A DNA stretch of 64,000 nucleotides from Microbacterium wangchenii (GCF_004564355.1 NZ_CP038266.1:496001-560000); one strand, 5' to 3'. Positions 8,365 to 17,109 are shown, counted from the stretch's first letter. Numbers and translations are program-made. Notes: generated by a model from the letters alone, not told the origin.

Positions 8365-9351
8365 ATGACCGATACCCCGCGCCCCGTCTACGCCGTCGTC
8401 GGCAGCGGATACATGGGCGGCGGAATCGCCCAGATGCTCGCCCTCTCCGGCGCCGACGTGCGCATCGCCGACGTCGACCTCGACGTGGCGCAGCGCAATC
8501 GCGAGCGGCTCATCGGAGAGGCCGAGCAGTTCGCCGCCGACGGGCTGTTCCCCGCCGACGCCCCCGCCGTCATCGCCGAGCGGGTCACCGCCACCACGAT
8601 CGAAGACGCCGTGGCGGGGGCGAGCTTCATCGAAGAGGCGGTACCGGAGAAGATCGAGATCAAGCACGCCACGCTGCGGCGCATCTCCGAGGCCGCCGCC
8701 CCCGATGCCGTCATCGGCAGCAACACCTCCACGATCCTCATCGGGCGTCTGGCCGAGGCGGTCACCCGGCCCGAGCGATTCCTCGGGGTCCACTTCTCCA
8801 ACCCCGCGCCCTTCATCCCCGGTGTCGAGCTCATCCCGCACGCCGGCACCGACGACGCGGTCATCCCGGTCGTGGAGGGCATCGTCGCCGCCACCGGCAA
8901 GGAGACGGCCCGCGTGAAGGATGCCACGGGCTTCGTGCTGAACCGTCTGCAGTACGCGCTGTTCCACGAGGCGACGCAGCTGGTGGAGGAGGGCGTGGCC
9001 ACCCCGGAGGACATCGACACGATCGTGCGGACGACCTTCGGGTTCCGGCTGCCCTTCTTCGGGCCCTTCGCGATCGCCGACATGGCGGGGCTCGACGTCT
9101 ACGCGTTCTGCTACGCCTCGCTGCAGACCGAGTTCCCCGAACGGTTCGCCACGCCGCGGATCCTGGACGACCTCGTCTCCGCCGGGAAGCTGGGCACGAA
9201 GTCGGGCGCGGGCTTCCTCGACGTGCCCGCCGACCGCACACCCGAGCTCGTCGCGTACCGCAACAAGGCGTACGTCGCGATGAAGAAGCTGCTGCAGGAA
9301 TTGGGCCCCGCCCCGATCGCGCCGGCGGGGGAGGAGCCACGGCAGTCATGA
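8365..9351 (+). CDS. 3-hydroxyacyl-CoA-dehydrogenase-like NAD-dependent oxidoreductase
   Basis: A 328-residue, two-domain dehydrogenase. The N-terminal Rossmann fold has GSGYMGGG and an Asp after beta-2 (VDLD) that favours NAD. The catalytic His143 lies in GVHFSNP, and the C-terminal helical domain has GFVLNRL. The family contains 3-hydroxybutyryl-CoA dehydrogenases and the lambda-crystallin-type L-gulonate 3-dehydrogenases. In this sugar cluster, oxidation of C3 of a sugar acid is more plausible than acyl-CoA oxidation. AAAGAG 6 nt upstream favours the ATG at 8365 over the one at 8359 that overlaps the preceding stop. Confidence 0.78.
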   Translation: MTDTPRPVYAVVGSGYMGGGIAQMLALSGADVRIADVDLDVAQRNRERLIGEAEQFAADGLFPADAPAVIAERVTATTIEDAVAGASFIEEAVPEKIEIKHATLRRISEAAAPDAVIGSNTSTILIGRLAEAVTRPERFLGVHFSNPAPFIPGVELIPHAGTDDAVIPVVEGIVAATGKETARVKDATGFVLNRLQYALFHEATQLVEEGVATPEDIDTIVRTTFGFRLPFFGPFAIADMAGLDVYAFCYASLQTEFPERFATPRILDDLVSAGKLGTKSGAGFLDVPADRTPELVAYRNKAYVAMKKLLQELGPAPIAPAGEEPRQS

Positions 9352-10118
9352 CCGCAGCCTTCCCCGCCGAACGCACCGTGATCCTCACGGGGGCGGCCAG
9401 CCCCCGCGGCATCGGGCGGACGACGGCGCACCACCTCGCCGAACACGGATGGCACGTGGGCATCCTCGACGTCGACGGCGATGCCGCCGCCCGCACCGCC
9501 GAAGACCTCTCCGACCGCTACGGCGTGCGCGCGCTCGGGGTGGGCGCCGATGTGTCCGACCGCGCTCAGGCGGTGGCCGCGGTGGACGCGCTCGAGGCGG
9601 GCCTGCCCCAGCTGGTCGCGGTCGTGAACTTCGCCGGAGTCTCCTCGCCCGTCCCGTACCTCGAGGTCACGCCCGAGGAGTGGGAGCGCGTGCGCGCGAT
9701 CAACCTCGACGGCGTCCACTGGGTGACCCAGCGGGTCGCCCAGTCCCTCGTCTCCTCCGGCGTGGGGCGCATCGTGGGGATCTCCTCCGTCTCGGCGCAG
9801 CGCGGCGGGGGCACCTTCTCCAAGACGCCGTACTCGGCCGCCAAGGCGGGCATCATCGGGCTCATGCGCTCGATCGCGCGGGAGCTCGGCCCGTTCGGGG
9901 TGACCGCCAACGTCATCTCCCCCGGCCCCATCGACACCGACATCATGGGCGGCACCCTCAGCGAGGAGCGGAAGTCGCACATGGCGGCCGACGGCGTCCT
10001 GCCCCGCATCGGCACGCCGCGCGACATCGCCGCCGCCGTCGCCTACCTCATCAGCGAGGACGCCGGATTCGTCACGGGCCACACCCTCAACGTCGACGGC
10101 GGCCTCTACATGCACTGA
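9348..10118 (+). CDS. SDR-family oxidoreductase
   Basis: A 256-residue classical short-chain dehydrogenase. It has the nucleotide motif TGAASPRGIG (14-23), NFAG, the active-site Ser in ISSVSAQ and Tyr162-x3-Lys166 in YSAAK, plus the C-terminal VTGHTLNVDGG. An Asp after the second strand (ILDVDG) suggests NAD. SDRs in polyol and sugar-acid clusters oxidise a secondary hydroxyl; the substrate here is unknown. The ATG overlaps the preceding stop, so it is coupled to the dehydrogenase. A short GC hairpin (10120-10134) follows the stop. Confidence 0.85.
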   Translation: MTAAFPAERTVILTGAASPRGIGRTTAHHLAEHGWHVGILDVDGDAAARTAEDLSDRYGVRALGVGADVSDRAQAVAAVDALEAGLPQLVAVVNFAGVSSPVPYLEVTPEEWERVRAINLDGVHWVTQRVAQSLVSSGVGRIVGISSVSAQRGGGTFSKTPYSAAKAGIIGLMRSIARELGPFGVTANVISPGPIDTDIMGGTLSEERKSHMAADGVLPRIGTPRDIAAAVAYLISEDAGFVTGHTLNVDGGLYMH

Positions 10119-10152
10119 CGCCGCCGTCGGCGGCCTTTCACGAAGGAGTGAC

Positions 10153-10197
10153 ATGACCACATCCCCCGCTCGCCCCCGGCCGGACCGGAGGCCTTGA
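10153..10197 (+). CDS. Micro-ORF (14 codons) with strong ribosome-binding site
   Basis: ATG at 10153 follows GAAGGAG at ideal spacing and encodes a 14-residue Pro/Arg-rich peptide ending in TGA at 10195-10197. Its stop lies 2 bp before the ATG of the 33-codon ORF. It may be a leader that couples translation rather than a functional peptide. No homology is recognisable. Confidence 0.4.
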   Translation: MTTSPARPRPDRRP

Positions 10198-10199
10198 CC

Positions 10200-10301
10200 A
10201 TGGCCCGCACGTGGCCCAAGGGGCGCATCGCCTACCTCGTGATCGGCGTCGTCTGCGTCGCCATCGGGATCGCCCTGATCCTGCCCGCCCTCGGCTCCTG
10301 A
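10200..10301 (+). CDS. Small single-pass membrane protein (33 residues)
   Basis: ATG at 10200 is preceded by GGAGG about 9 nt upstream. The peptide has a short basic head (ARTWPKGR) and one hydrophobic helix (about residues 10-31). It sits between the SDR and the MFS transporter on the same strand. Small membrane peptides next to transporters sometimes act as accessory subunits; that role here is inference. Confidence that it is expressed rests on the good RBS, clear membrane helix and conserved-looking spacing. Confidence 0.55.
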   Translation: MARTWPKGRIAYLVIGVVCVAIGIALILPALGS

Positions 10302-10358
10302 GCCCCCGCTCCCATCCCCACGCCCCGCTCCCATCCCCCCGTTCAGAGGAGTTCCCCC

Positions 10359-11735
10359 GTGACAACGCCGTCCGGCGCCCCCTCGGCGCAGACGCTGCTG
10401 GCCAGCCCGCACCTGGCCAGCGGCATCAAGAAGGCCACCTACCGGCTCATGCCGATGCTCATCATCCTGTACTTCGTCGCGTTCCTGGACCGCACGAACG
10501 TCGGATTCGCCGAGGCCGCCCTCGAGGTCGACCGCGGGATCACCGCCGGCGCGTTCGCGCTGGGCGCCGGGATCTTCTTCATCGGCTACGCGCTGTTCGA
10601 GATCCCGTCCAACCTCCTGCTGAACAAGCTCGGCGCGCGGTTCTGGCTGGCCCGCATCGCCATCACGTGGGGCATCGTCGCGTCGCTGTTCGCGTTCGTG
10701 GTGGACGACACGATGTTCGTGATCCTGCGGTTCCTCCTCGGCGTGACCGAGGCGGGGCTGTTCCCGGGCGTGATCATGTTCCTCGCGCAGTGGTTCCCCA
10801 ACAAGCGCCGCGTGCAGATGTTCGCGCTGTTCTACCTCGCCCAGCCCTTCTCGCAGATGCTGGGGGCGCCGCTGTCGGGCGGCCTGATCAGCTTCGGCGA
10901 GCAGTTCACGCCGTGGGCGGGGTGGCAGGTGATGTTCTTCACCGAGGGGATGCTGGCCGTCGCCGCGGGCGTGGCGGCGCTGTTCCTGCTGGTGGACTCC
11001 CCGCAGAAGGCGAAGTTCCTCGACGACGACGAGAAGGCCGCGATGAAGGCCGTGATGGACCACGAGGACGCCGTCAAGCACGACGACGGGCCCCGAGGCA
11101 TCGGCGCGGCGATGATCAACTGGAAGGTCTGGTACTTCACCGTCATCTACTTCTGCCTGCAGATCGCGGTGTACGGCACGACGTTCTACCTGCCGCAGCA
11201 GGTGTCCGGTCTCATCGGCCGGGACGTCGGGTGGGAGGTGGGCCTGGTCTCGGCCATCCCCTGGGCGGTGGGCCTGTTCGCCTGCTATTACGTCGGCAAG
11301 TTCGCCACGACGATCCGGCGCAGGCGCGTGTGGGGCACCATCTTCTTCACGATCACCGGCGCCGCCATCCTGCTGTCGGCGTGGGCCGGTGCTAACGGCC
11401 AGGCGCTGCTGGGGATCGTCGCGATCACGATCGCCGTGGCGTCCTTCCTCTCGGTGGGGCCGCTGACGTGGTCGTTCCCCACCGCGTTCCTCGCCGGCGC
11501 CGCGGCGGCCACCGGCATCGGCCTGATCAACTCGCTCGGCAACCTCGGTGGATTCGTCGCGCCCATCATGCGCACGGCGATCAACGAGGCCGTCCCCACC
11601 GACTCCGGGGCGTGGGGCGTCGTGTCGCTCGGGGTGTTCGCGTTCCTCGCCGCCGTCATGATGGCGTGCACGCGGTTCTTCCGGGCCAAGGCGGATGCCC
11701 TGCTCGACGAGGAGAAGGCCCCCGCCGGCACCTGA
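10359..11735 (+). CDS. MFS transporter, anion:cation symporter (ACS) family
   Basis: A 458-residue major facilitator with 12 predicted helices. The first helix region LYFVAFLDRTNVGFAE is the hallmark of the ACS family (hexuronate, galactonate, tartrate and phthalate transporters). This implies uptake of an organic acid such as a sugar acid with protons. GTG start at 10359 is preceded by AGAGGAG. It is the last gene of the second catabolic unit and converges on the aldolase gene with only 6 bp between the stops. Confidence 0.85.
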   Translation: MTTPSGAPSAQTLLASPHLASGIKKATYRLMPMLIILYFVAFLDRTNVGFAEAALEVDRGITAGAFALGAGIFFIGYALFEIPSNLLLNKLGARFWLARIAITWGIVASLFAFVVDDTMFVILRFLLGVTEAGLFPGVIMFLAQWFPNKRRVQMFALFYLAQPFSQMLGAPLSGGLISFGEQFTPWAGWQVMFFTEGMLAVAAGVAALFLLVDSPQKAKFLDDDEKAAMKAVMDHEDAVKHDDGPRGIGAAMINWKVWYFTVIYFCLQIAVYGTTFYLPQQVSGLIGRDVGWEVGLVSAIPWAVGLFACYYVGKFATTIRRRRVWGTIFFTITGAAILLSAWAGANGQALLGIVAITIAVASFLSVGPLTWSFPTAFLAGAAAATGIGLINSLGNLGGFVAPIMRTAINEAVPTDSGAWGVVSLGVFAFLAAVMMACTRFFRAKADALLDEEKAPAGT

Positions 11736-11741
11736 GGCGAG

Positions 11742-12809
11742 TCAGGCGGAGGTCTCGCGCGCGATCGCGGCGACGAAGGCGTCGATGTCGTCCTCGGTGG
11801 TGTCGAAGCTGCACATCCAGCGCACTTCGCGGCGCGCCGCATCCCAGTCGTAGAACCGGAAGCTCTGGCGCAACCGGTCGGCCACGCCCGCCGGGAGCGT
11901 CGCGAACACGCCGTTGGCCTGCGTCGGCTGCGTGAACGCCACGCCTCGGATGGTGCCGTCCGCGAGCCCCGCCTCGATGCCGGTGCGCAGGCGCTGCGCC
12001 ATGGCGTTGGCGTGGGAGGCGTTGCGCAGCCACAGGTCGCCGTCCAGCAGCGCGATCAGCTGGGCCGAGACGAAGCGCATCTTGCTGGAGAGCTGCATGT
12101 CGAGCTTGCGCAGGTACGTCAGGCCGGCGGAGGCCTCGGGGTTCAGCACCACGATGGCCTCGCCGATCATGGCGCCGTTCTTGGTGCCTCCGAAGCTCAG
12201 CACGTCCACGCCGACGTCGCGCGTGAAGGCGCGCAGCGGCAGACCCAGGGATGCCGCGGCGTTGGCGATGCGCGCGCCGTCCATGTGCAGGCGCATCCCG
12301 CGCTCGTGCACGTGGTCGGCGATCGCCCGGAGCTCCTCGACGCTGTAGAGGGTGCCGAGCTCGGTGGACTGCGTGATCGAGACCACGAGCGGCTGCGCGC
12401 GGTGCTCGTCGCCCCAGCCCCATGCCTCCCGGTCGATGAGCTCCGGGGTCAGCTTGCCGTCCTCCGCGGGGACGTTGAGGATCTTGATGCCCGCCACCCG
12501 CTCGGGCGCTCCGCCCTCGTCGACGTTGATGTGCGCGGTGGAGGCGGCGATCACGGCGCCCCAGCGCGGCAGCATCGACTGCAGCCCGACGACGTTCGCG
12601 CCGGTGCCGTTGAACACCGGGTACGCCTCGACGCCGTCGCCCAGGTGGGCGGCGAAGACCTCCTGCAACCGCTCGGTGTACACGTCTTCGCCGTACGAGA
12701 TCTGGTGCCCCTCGTTGGCGGCGGCGATGGCGGCGAGCACCTCGGGGTGCACGCCGGAGTAGTTGTCGGAGGCGAAGCCGCGCACGGCGGTGTCATGCAG
12801 AGAGGTCAC
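11742..12809 (-). CDS. Low-specificity threonine aldolase
   Basis: A 355-residue fold-type I PLP enzyme cleaving L-threonine or allo-threonine to glycine and acetaldehyde. Visible motifs are the N-terminal FASDNYSG, the cofactor-stacking His in TAHINVDEGG, MDGARI with the PLP Asp, and the Schiff-base Lys210 in SFGGTKNG. The GTG at 12809 is chosen because a TAGGCT hexamer ends 8 nt upstream (leaderless pattern) and homology starts at FASDNYSG. Longer upstream starts would overlap the promoter. Confidence 0.88.
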   Translation of the reverse strand: MTSLHDTAVRGFASDNYSGVHPEVLAAIAAANEGHQISYGEDVYTERLQEVFAAHLGDGVEAYPVFNGTGANVVGLQSMLPRWGAVIAASTAHINVDEGGAPERVAGIKILNVPAEDGKLTPELIDREAWGWGDEHRAQPLVVSITQSTELGTLYSVEELRAIADHVHERGMRLHMDGARIANAAASLGLPLRAFTRDVGVDVLSFGGTKNGAMIGEAIVVLNPEASAGLTYLRKLDMQLSSKMRFVSAQLIALLDGDLWLRNASHANAMAQRLRTGIEAGLADGTIRGVAFTQPTQANGVFATLPAGVADRLRQSFRFYDWDAARREVRWMCSFDTTEDDIDAFVAAIARETSA

Positions 12810-12817
12810 GGCATCCC

Positions 12818-12823
12818 AGCCTA
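12818..12823 (-). promoter_or_regulatory. -10 hexamer, probable leaderless promoter of the aldolase
   Basis: TAGGCT ends 8 nt before the GTG at 12809 on the minus strand. No ribosome-binding site is needed or seen. Confidence 0.5.
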
Positions 12824-12851
12824 CGTGCGCCTGGGGCACGCGGGCGGAGCG

Positions 12852-13544
12852 TCAGACCGCGGGGGTGAGCTCGATGACGGCGTCGTGCCACACCGAGGCG
12901 TCATCGTCCCACAGCGCGACGAATGCGTCGGCGAGGGCGTCCTCCAGTCCTGCGAGGGTGCCGACGCGGAAGATGACGGCGGCGGCGGTCTGGGCGGCGC
13001 CGGCATCGCGTGCCGACTTGGCGAACCCCTGACCCACCGCGCGCGTCCAGGCCTCGCTGGCGGCCTTGACCGCGGCGTAGTTCGCGCCCCCGGCCAGCGG
13101 CCGCGTCACGGCGGGGGAGGACACGATCGCCAGGCGCCCCGCCGTGGAGGCGCGCAGGTCGTCGTCGAACGCGCGGGAGACATGGCGTAGTGCCGTCAGC
13201 GACACCTCGAGCACGCGGAAGTCGGCGTCGGTCTGGCCGGCCAGGCCCCCGCCGCCGCGCCATCCGCCCACCAGCTGCAGCACGCCGTCGACGGGTCCGT
13301 GCTCCGCGTGCACGCCCTCCACGAGGGCCGCGACCGCGTCTTCGTCGGCGAGGTCGCACGCGACCGTCGCGATTCCCGGCACGTCTGCCCGGAGCGCGTC
13401 GAGCTTCACCGGATCGCGGCCGGCGACCACCACGCGCGCATCGGCGGCGTGCAGGGCGCGGGCGGCGGCGGCGCCGGCGGCACTGGTGCCCCCGGCCAGC
13501 AGCACGAGCCGGCCGGCGACGAGTTCGTCCACGTCGGTGTCCAC
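12852..13544 (-). CDS. SDR-family oxidoreductase
   Basis: A 230-residue short-chain dehydrogenase-like protein with the N-terminal GGTSAAGAAAA nucleotide loop, VVVAGRD after beta-2 (Arg suggests NADP), IVSSPAV for the active-site Ser and Tyr-x3-Lys in YAAVK. Its GTG start at 13544 follows TACACT by 6 nt. The substrate is unknown. It is transcribed towards the aldolase, 42 bp away, which seems to have its own promoter. Confidence 0.75.
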   Translation of the reverse strand: MDTDVDELVAGRLVLLAGGTSAAGAAAARALHAADARVVVAGRDPVKLDALRADVPGIATVACDLADEDAVAALVEGVHAEHGPVDGVLQLVGGWRGGGGLAGQTDADFRVLEVSLTALRHVSRAFDDDLRASTAGRLAIVSSPAVTRPLAGGANYAAVKAASEAWTRAVGQGFAKSARDAGAAQTAAAVIFRVGTLAGLEDALADAFVALWDDDASVWHDAVIELTPAV

Positions 13545-13550
13545 GCGGCC

Positions 13551-13556
13551 AGTGTA
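13551..13556 (-). promoter_or_regulatory. -10 hexamer, probable leaderless promoter of the SDR
   Basis: TACACT ends 6 nt before the GTG at 13544 on the minus strand. Confidence 0.5.
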
Positions 13557-13585
13557 GGGCCGCCGGACACCGCCGTGCCGGACCG

Positions 13586-14302
13586 TCAGCGGACCGGCTC
13601 CACCAGGCGCACGCGGTTCCACTGCCCCGGCTCGGCCAGCTCCCCATAGGCCAGGTCGACGCCCTCGGGGCCGACGGTCGCCGCGCACACCAGCAGCGAC
13701 AGGGTCTCCACGCCGTACGGGCGGTTGTCGCGCACGATGGCGCGGTCATCGGTCGGCGGCAGTTCGGCACTGTGCTCGAGCAGCAGCATCCACTCCCGCC
13801 ACCACGGCGCGGATGCGGCGGGCGGCGGCGCGGCGGCGAACTCCGGCAGCCACCGCACGATGCGCGGGGTGGCCGGGTCGTCGACGTCGTCGTGCGCGAT
13901 CATGTGCACGCCCGGTTCGAGCACGCTCTCGCGCACCGAGGTGCCGTCCCAGCTGGTGACCCGGGCACCCTCGCGGTCGACCACGACGAGGTTGAACCCG
14001 TTCGTGCGCGGCTGCGCGGGGCGGCGCCCGTCGACGGCGTCGAGCACGACCTCGCCGCGCGACTGCGTGGCGCCGGCCACCTCGCGCCGGTTGAGGATCA
14101 CGGCGAGGCGCGAGCGCGCGGAGTCGGCGGCGAGCCACGCCCCGCCCGCGCGGGCGTCGCGCACGCCGACGACCCCCGGATGGCTCTCCGGCCACCACGG
14201 GCCCGGCGGATCCCACGCGCGCGCGGGATCCTCGTCGCGGATCGCCAGCACGTGCGCCGGGGCGCCCGACTCCGCCGGAACGTGCAGGATGACGGTGCAC
14301 AT
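13586..14302 (-). CDS. NRDE/TANGO2-family protein
   Basis: A 238-residue protein beginning MCTVILHV, the N-terminal MCT signature of the NRDE (TANGO2) family. The family motif NRDE appears here as IRDED near residue 21, and a later LNRREVAG and NGFNLVVVD fit the same fold. The conserved Cys2 would become the N-terminal residue if the initiator Met is removed. Function is not settled; eukaryotic TANGO2 is linked to heme and lipid handling. A GGGAGAG ribosome-binding site precedes the ATG. It is divergent from coaBC, sharing a 45-bp intergenic region. Confidence 0.72.
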   Translation of the reverse strand: MCTVILHVPAESGAPAHVLAIRDEDPARAWDPPGPWWPESHPGVVGVRDARAGGAWLAADSARSRLAVILNRREVAGATQSRGEVVLDAVDGRRPAQPRTNGFNLVVVDREGARVTSWDGTSVRESVLEPGVHMIAHDDVDDPATPRIVRWLPEFAAAPPPAASAPWWREWMLLLEHSAELPPTDDRAIVRDNRPYGVETLSLLVCAATVGPEGVDLAYGELAEPGQWNRVRLVEPVR

Positions 14303-14347
14303 CGACAGCTCTCCCGCCTGCGCCCGGCCCCGTGGAAGGATGGGCGC

Positions 14348-15568
14348 GTGTTCATCGTCGTCGGCGTCACCGGAGGCATCGCCGCCTATAAGACCGTGCA
14401 CCTGGTCCGGCTGCTGGTGACCGCCGGACACGAGGTCCACGTGATCCCGACCGAAGACGCGCTGCGCTTCGTCGGTCTCACGACGTGGGAGGCGATCAGC
14501 CGCCACCCCGTCACCACCAGTGTGCACGAGGATGTCGCCGAGGTGCGTCATGTCGCCCTCGGCCGCAGGGCCGACCTCGTCATCGTCGCCCCGGCCACCG
14601 CCCACACCCTCGCGTCGATGGCGGCGGGCCTGGCCGGCGACCTGCTCGGGACGACACTGCTGGCGACGTCCGCGCCGGTCGTGGTCGCCCCGGCGATGCA
14701 CAGCGAGATGTGGGCGCATCCGGCCACGCGGGCGAACCTGGCGACGCTGCGTTCGCGCGGCGTGCACGTCGTCGGCCCCGACGACGGACCGCTCACCGGC
14801 GGCGATGCGGGGCCCGGCCGCATGAGCGAGCCGGAGACCATCGTGGCCGCCGCGCTCGCGGTGGTCCCGGCCCGTTCGGACCTGTCGGGCCTGGAGGTGG
14901 CCGTCTCCGCCGGCGGCACGCGCGAGCCGATCGACCCCGTGCGCTTCGTCGGCAACCGTTCGAGCGGCCGCCAGGGCGTCGCGCTGGCCCTCGCGGCCGC
15001 CGATCGCGGTGCCGACGTCACGCTCGTCGCGGCGCACGTGGAAGACGGCGTGCTGGCGGAGGTGTCGCGGCATCCGCGGGTGCGGATCCGGCGCGCCGGG
15101 ACGGTGGACGAGCTGGCCGCGGCGATGGCCGAGGCCGCCGGCGTGGCCGACGTCGTCGTGATGGCCGCCGCCGTGTCGGACTACCGCGCCGCCGAGGTGA
15201 GCGAACGCAAGCTCAGCAAGGAGGACGCCGGCGGCGAGGAGGTGACGCTGCGCTTCGTGCGCACGCCCGACATCGTCGCGGGCCTGGCCGACCGGCGCCG
15301 CCCCGGCCAGACCGTGGTGGCCTTCGCCGCCGAGACGGAGGACGACGCCGACGCGCTGGTGGACCGCGCGCTGCGCAAGGCCGCGCGCAAGGGCGTCGAC
15401 CTGCTCGTGGCCAATCGCGTCGGCTGGACCGCCGGCTTCGGCGCGTCCGAGAACGCCGTGGTCATCGTCTCGGGCGCCGGCGATGTGCTGGCCCGCGCGG
15501 AAGGGGCGAAGCGGGAGGTCGCCGACTCGGTGTGGGACGCCGTCCTCTCCGCTCGCCACCCCCGCTGA
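14348..15568 (+). CDS. coaBC: Bifunctional phosphopantothenoylcysteine decarboxylase / phosphopantothenate-cysteine ligase
   Basis: A 406-residue fusion for two consecutive steps of coenzyme A synthesis. The N-terminal flavin decarboxylase domain (CoaC, about 1-180) has GVTGGIAAYK, the catalytic His in VRHVALG and PAMHSEMW. The usual Asn of the PxMNxxMW motif is His here, perhaps lineage-specific. The C-terminal ligase domain (CoaB, about 190-400) has SAGGTREPIDPVRFVGNRSSG, MAAAVSDYR and the KLSK lysine. The GTG at 14348 follows GGAAGGATGG. Its stop abuts the stop of the convergent DUF6421-like gene. Confidence 0.93.
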   Translation: MFIVVGVTGGIAAYKTVHLVRLLVTAGHEVHVIPTEDALRFVGLTTWEAISRHPVTTSVHEDVAEVRHVALGRRADLVIVAPATAHTLASMAAGLAGDLLGTTLLATSAPVVVAPAMHSEMWAHPATRANLATLRSRGVHVVGPDDGPLTGGDAGPGRMSEPETIVAAALAVVPARSDLSGLEVAVSAGGTREPIDPVRFVGNRSSGRQGVALALAAADRGADVTLVAAHVEDGVLAEVSRHPRVRIRRAGTVDELAAAMAEAAGVADVVVMAAAVSDYRAAEVSERKLSKEDAGGEEVTLRFVRTPDIVAGLADRRRPGQTVVAFAAETEDDADALVDRALRKAARKGVDLLVANRVGWTAGFGASENAVVIVSGAGDVLARAEGAKREVADSVWDAVLSARHPR

Positions 15569-16999
15569 TCAGTCGCTGCCGCGGATCCCCGCCGTGGCGG
15601 CGATGACCGGGCGCATCTTCTTCTCCAGCGCCTCGTAGAACATCGACAGCGGGAACTCGTCGTCCAGGACCGCGTCGGTGTACCCCTTCGGCGGACCGGC
15701 GAGCACCTCGTCGGGGAGCCCCCGAGCCCACTGCGAGGCCGGATGCGGCGTCAGCACGCCCCGCACGAGCTCGTACGCCGCCAGCCAGTGCGCCGTCTTC
15801 GGGCGGTCGATCGAACGCCAGTACAGCTCGTCGATCGCATCTCCCAGCGCGACGACGGCGGCGGGGACCTCCGCCCAGTCGAACGCGAGCGCGGTGTCGG
15901 TCCAGTGCAGCACGCCGCGCTGGTGCAGCCACGCGAACAGCAGCTGCCCGCCCACCGCGTCGTAGTTGCGCACGCGCGTGCCGGTGATGGCGAAGCGGAA
16001 GATCCGGTCGAAGATCACCGCGTACTGCACGAGCACGGCGTTTCCGAGCATCGCCTGCTCCGCCGCATCCAGCGGGTCGGCGCGCTCCTGCAGCCGGCGC
16101 TGGATCGCGACGCTCTCCCGGAAGGCGGTGAGGTCGCACCGCAGCTCCTCCAGCGAATAGAGGAAGTACGGCATGCGCTGCTTGATCATGAACGGATCGA
16201 ACGGCAGGTCGCCGCGCATGTGCGTGCGGTCGTGCAGGATGTCCCACATCACGAACGCCTGCTCGGCGACGCCCTGGTCCGTGAGCATCCGCTCGGCGTC
16301 CGCGGGCAGCTCGAGCTTCGTGATCTCCGCCGCCGCCCGAACGACGCGGCGGTAGCGTGCGGCCTCGCGATCCTGGAAGATGCCGCCCCACGTGAAGGCC
16401 GGGATCTCCCGCATCGCGACGGTCTCGGGGAACAGCACCGCCGAGTTGGTGTCGTAGCCGGGCGTGAAATCCACCAGGCGCAGCGACACGAACAGCCGGT
16501 TGGCGTACTCCGTCTCCAGTCGGGCGATGAACTCGGGCCAGATGACCTCGACCAGCAGCGCCTCCACGTGCCGGTCGCGCGAGCCGTTCTGGGTGTACAT
16601 CGGGAACACCACGAGATGGCGGATGCCGTCGACCCGATGACGCTGCGGCTGGAACGCCACGAGCGAGTCGAGGAAGTCGGGAACGCCGAACCCCTGCTCC
16701 TGCCACCGGGCGAAGTCGGCGACGCAGGCTTCGAGGTACTCCGCGTCGTGGGGGAAGGCGGGGGCGAGCTCACCGATCGCGCGGGTGATCTCGGCGACCA
16801 GGGATGCGGCGGCGTCGTGATCGGCGGCGTCCGGGACCGACCCGTCCTGGGCCTGCAGGCCCTGCAGCGCCGTCGCGGCGCGCTTGAGCGCGACCCAGGC
16901 GGCGGAGTCCTCGACGCCGGCGGCCCGGCCGTCCTCGACGACCTCGGGTTCGCCGATGATGGCCTTGTGCGCACGGGAGGTGGCGGCGGAAACGGGCAT
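15569..16999 (-). CDS. Uncharacterised DUF6421-like protein
   Basis: A 476-residue soluble protein that I relate to the actinobacterial DUF6421 family; its biochemical role is unknown. A striking central segment WDILHDRTHMRGDLPFD (near 248-264) packs His, Asp and Arg in a spacing reminiscent of metal or phosphate binding. No signal peptide or transmembrane helix is seen. The ATG at 16999 follows GGAGG; TAGGCT about 60 bp further upstream may be the -10. The gene converges on coaBC with adjoining stop codons (TGATCA). Confidence 0.65.
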   Translation of the reverse strand: MPVSAATSRAHKAIIGEPEVVEDGRAAGVEDSAAWVALKRAATALQGLQAQDGSVPDAADHDAAASLVAEITRAIGELAPAFPHDAEYLEACVADFARWQEQGFGVPDFLDSLVAFQPQRHRVDGIRHLVVFPMYTQNGSRDRHVEALLVEVIWPEFIARLETEYANRLFVSLRLVDFTPGYDTNSAVLFPETVAMREIPAFTWGGIFQDREAARYRRVVRAAAEITKLELPADAERMLTDQGVAEQAFVMWDILHDRTHMRGDLPFDPFMIKQRMPYFLYSLEELRCDLTAFRESVAIQRRLQERADPLDAAEQAMLGNAVLVQYAVIFDRIFRFAITGTRVRNYDAVGGQLLFAWLHQRGVLHWTDTALAFDWAEVPAAVVALGDAIDELYWRSIDRPKTAHWLAAYELVRGVLTPHPASQWARGLPDEVLAGPPKGYTDAVLDDEFPLSMFYEALEKKMRPVIAATAGIRGSD

Positions 17000-17109
17000 G
17001 GGAACCTCCGATCTTCGAGGTCGGGCCGGCGCGGGTGCGCGGCGTCGATCAGGTGCCGCCAGCCTACCTCCGGCCTGTCAAGCGTTTCCGGCCCACCGCC
17101 GCCGGCCGC

